Below are positions 62,262 through 64,000 of a stretch of DNA of 64,000 bases, one piece after another. Source of the stretch: Polaribacter sp. Hel1_85 (GTDB taxonomy: Bacteria; Bacteroidota; Bacteroidia; Flavobacteriales; Flavobacteriaceae); the NCBI RefSeq assembly GCF_000766795.1, contig NZ_JPDS01000001.1, positions 1,183,001-1,247,000 of the forward strand, written 5' to 3'. The position numbers and the translations under genes were made by a program. Each line of letters opens with the position of its first letter. Position 1 is the stretch's first letter. The notes beneath the pieces are model-generated. The model did no database searches, was not told the origin of the DNA, and saw nothing but the letters and a program-made list of their open reading frames with translations.

Positions 62262-63149
62262 TTATTCACATAAGCCTTCTAAAGCATCTTCTATATCTCC
62301 GGGGGTACTCATAATTTTCATAAAAGTTCCCATAGAAAGTTCTGGCCAGTGCAAAGCAATTCTATATTTTCCGTGCAACATTGTAGCTTCTTTTCCTTGT
62401 AAAATTATTTCATAAGGCATTGCAGCAACATGATCTTCTCCTATTTTTGGTAAAAAATATGCTTCTCCATCTTCTTTATTTTGAAGTCCTACACCAAATA
62501 CAGCTACTTTTTCATTTTTATAAACAAGTCTAAAAACTTCTTTTGTATTACCCTTTTTAGACTTTAAATTATTAGAAATTATTTTAAAACCTTCTTCAAA
62601 GGATGCAAATTCATTTAATTCAATAGGATCTGTAAAATAAGGCATCATTATTTTGTAATGATATTTTGCTAATTTACTAGCTTTAACAGTACCTCCAAAT
62701 GGTTTAAATTCATTACCAAAAACTGATAAAACCTTCTTTAAATCAGAGTCAAATTTCACAAAAACTCCACTATATTTACTATAATCACTTGCTAAATAAG
62801 CTCTTAAAAAATAGTCTGGATTGGTATAAGAAATTATAATTTTATTGTTTTTTAATACTAATCCTATCTTCATTGTTGCTGCTAAAGCTCCTCTATCAGT
62901 TACTTTAATAACTGTACTTTTTAAATCATTTCTTGTAAATGCAATAACTTTTAATGAATTTTTATCTGAAACATTATAACTACCTAAAACCGTAAAATTA
63001 TTATCATTTAGAACTTGTATAACTTTTTCAGATACAGACTGCATATTCATAGATGACTCCCCTACTTTTATATAAGGAGAAATATCTTGCGCTAAAGCAC
63101 TTGTAAAAATAAAAAAGAGAGAAATAATAGCTAAAATAAAATTTTTCAT
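62262..63149 (-). CDS. Secreted protein of unknown function
   Basis: 295 residues, signal peptide (ISLFFIFTSALA|QD). Mixed alpha/beta mature part; NFTVLGSYNVSDKNSLKVIA is reminiscent of DUF302-like folds, and FLRAYLASDYSKYSGVFVKF follows. Ends PGDIEDALEGLCE with a terminal Cys. No active site recognised. Upstream 63150-63385 is AT-rich and holds no gene that I can support. Confidence 0.6.
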   Translation of the reverse strand: MKNFILAIISLFFIFTSALAQDISPYIKVGESSMNMQSVSEKVIQVLNDNNFTVLGSYNVSDKNSLKVIAFTRNDLKSTVIKVTDRGALAATMKIGLVLKNNKIIISYTNPDYFLRAYLASDYSKYSGVFVKFDSDLKKVLSVFGNEFKPFGGTVKASKLAKYHYKIMMPYFTDPIELNEFASFEEGFKIISNNLKSKKGNTKEVFRLVYKNEKVAVFGVGLQNKEDGEAYFLPKIGEDHVAAMPYEIILQGKEATMLHGKYRIALHWPELSMGTFMKIMSTPGDIEDALEGLCE

Positions 63150-63385
63150 GATTCAGTTGTTTAAATATTTCTTGAAGTTTGAGGTAAAAAATAAGGGCGA
63201 AAATTCCAAACTTATTTTAACACAAAATAAGAGATTTAGTATGAGTATATTTATGACTTATGTCATGATATATCTTAAGAATTAGCTGAGAAAAAATCAC
63301 AATTAAGAGAATTATAAAATATGAATAAAAAAACAAAAATAAAACTTATAAAATACTCATTTTAAATATATTAAAAACTAAACAC

Positions 63386-64000
63386 TTAACTAATACTACT
63401 CCAAATTTTAGAAGTTTTAGACAACTCTAAATATGCTGTTTTGATATTTCTATTTTCTGGTTTCGATAAGTTAGAATCATCTTGTAACAAATCAATTGCT
63501 GTGTTTCTTGCAGCTACTAAAATTTGAGTATCTTTTACAACATCAGCAATTTTTAAATTTAAAACACCACTTTGTTGTGTTCCCATTAAATTACCTGGTC
63601 CTCGCAGTTTTAAATCTACTTCTGCAATCTTAAAACCATCAGTAGTATCTACCATGGTTTTTAAACGTGTTTTTCCTTCTTCAGAAAGTTTGTAACTAGA
63701 TAATAAAATACAATAACTTTGTGCTGCACCTCTACCAACTCTTCCTCTTAATTGATGTAATTGTGAAAGCCCAAAACGCTCTGAACTCTCAATAATCATT
63801 ACACTTGCATTAGGCACGTTTACACCAACTTCTATTACAGTAGTAGCCACCATAATTTGAGTTTCACCTTTTACAAAACTCTGCATTTCATGTTCTTTAT
63901 CTGCAGGTTTCATTTTTCCATGAACAATACTTATTTGATATTTTGGTGATGGAAAATCGCGAGAAATACTTTCATAACCATCCATTAAATCTTTATAATC
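63386..64000 (-). CDS. recG: ATP-dependent DNA helicase RecG, C-terminal part
   Basis: About 205 C-terminal residues; the frame stays open to the window edge, so the N-terminus lies to the right. The Met at 63985 is internal. Helicase motifs V and VI: VATTVIEVGVNVPNASVMII, ERFGLSQLHQLRGRVGRG, and the RecG-specific tail DTTDGFKIAEVDLKLRGPGN with GTQQSG. RecG remodels stalled replication forks and Holliday junctions. Confidence 0.93.
   Translation of the reverse strand, partial: DYKDLMDGYESISRDFPSPKYQISIVHGKMKPADKEHEMQSFVKGETQIMVATTVIEVGVNVPNASVMIIESSERFGLSQLHQLRGRVGRGAAQSYCILLSSYKLSEEGKTRLKTMVDTTDGFKIAEVDLKLRGPGNLMGTQQSGVLNLKIADVVKDTQILVAARNTAIDLLQDDSNLSKPENRNIKTAYLELSKTSKIWSSIS

Noticed and set aside
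1..64000. tRNA, rRNA, CRISPR arrays, insertion sequences, prophage
   Set aside because: Intergenic gaps are short and scanned by eye; no cloverleaf, spaced direct repeats, transposase or integrase motif was seen.

Overview
The window is a chromosomal segment of a low-GC member of the Bacteroidota, class Flavobacteriia, most likely a marine genus close to Polaribacter or Tenacibaculum. This is judged from AT-rich codon use, a secreted protein with a type IX secretion (T9SS) sorting tail, promoters of the TTG / TAnnTTTG type, poor Shine-Dalgarno sequences, and a typical flavobacterial gene order (tpx-dgkA-ftsK-lolA-lptF-ribB; lgt-yidD-cysS). No rRNA, tRNA, insertion sequence, phage or CRISPR array was seen. 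Genes are cut at both ends: an alkaline-phosphatase-superfamily membrane enzyme at the left and recG at the right.

Layout. 1-5.0 kb: a partial LtaS-like enzyme, then a minus-strand operon of coiled-coil protein, LISGMLTAI-type protein, Ras-like GTPase and hybrid histidine kinase. 5.0-9.6 kb: an MBL-fold hydrolase, a large conserved unknown, an ECF sigma operon and two small proteins. 9.6-12.1 kb: HAD phosphatase, kdsB, queD, idi. 12.2-17.1 kb: two cyclophilins (one fused to FKBP) around prfC and an internally triplicated outer-membrane barrel. 17.1-23.9 kb: a six-gene minus-strand operon of PqqD-like protein, ATP-grasp ligase, fold-III PLP decarboxylase, urea-transporter/M23-peptidase fusion, YaiO-like barrel and TPR protein; it looks like an undescribed small-molecule or peptide pathway with its own envelope parts. 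24.2-28.7 kb: an unusual lipoprotein, a glycoside hydrolase and a MATE exporter. 28.9-35.6 kb: tpx, dgkA, ftsK, lolA, lptF/G, ribB. 35.7-46.6 kb: peptidase E, small envelope proteins, two tandem M1 metallopeptidases, plsC, a NUDIX hydrolase. 46.7-56.2 kb: a 1249-residue T9SS cargo with ten repeats, lgt, yidD, cysS, and a second ECF sigma/anti-sigma operon. 56.2-62.2 kb: a cobalamin riboswitch with a visible terminator/antiterminator switch ahead of the anaerobic ribonucleotide reductase genes nrdG-nrdD, followed by meaB and a 5'-nucleotidase. 62.3-64 kb: a secreted unknown and the end of recG.

The most notable items are (1) the B12-responsive attenuator on an oxygen-sensitive reductase, next to the B12-enzyme chaperone gene meaB; (2) the PqqD/ATP-grasp/decarboxylase/urea-channel operon; and (3) the Ras-like GTPase signalling operon. 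All assignments rest on reading motifs and gene order; no database search was run.
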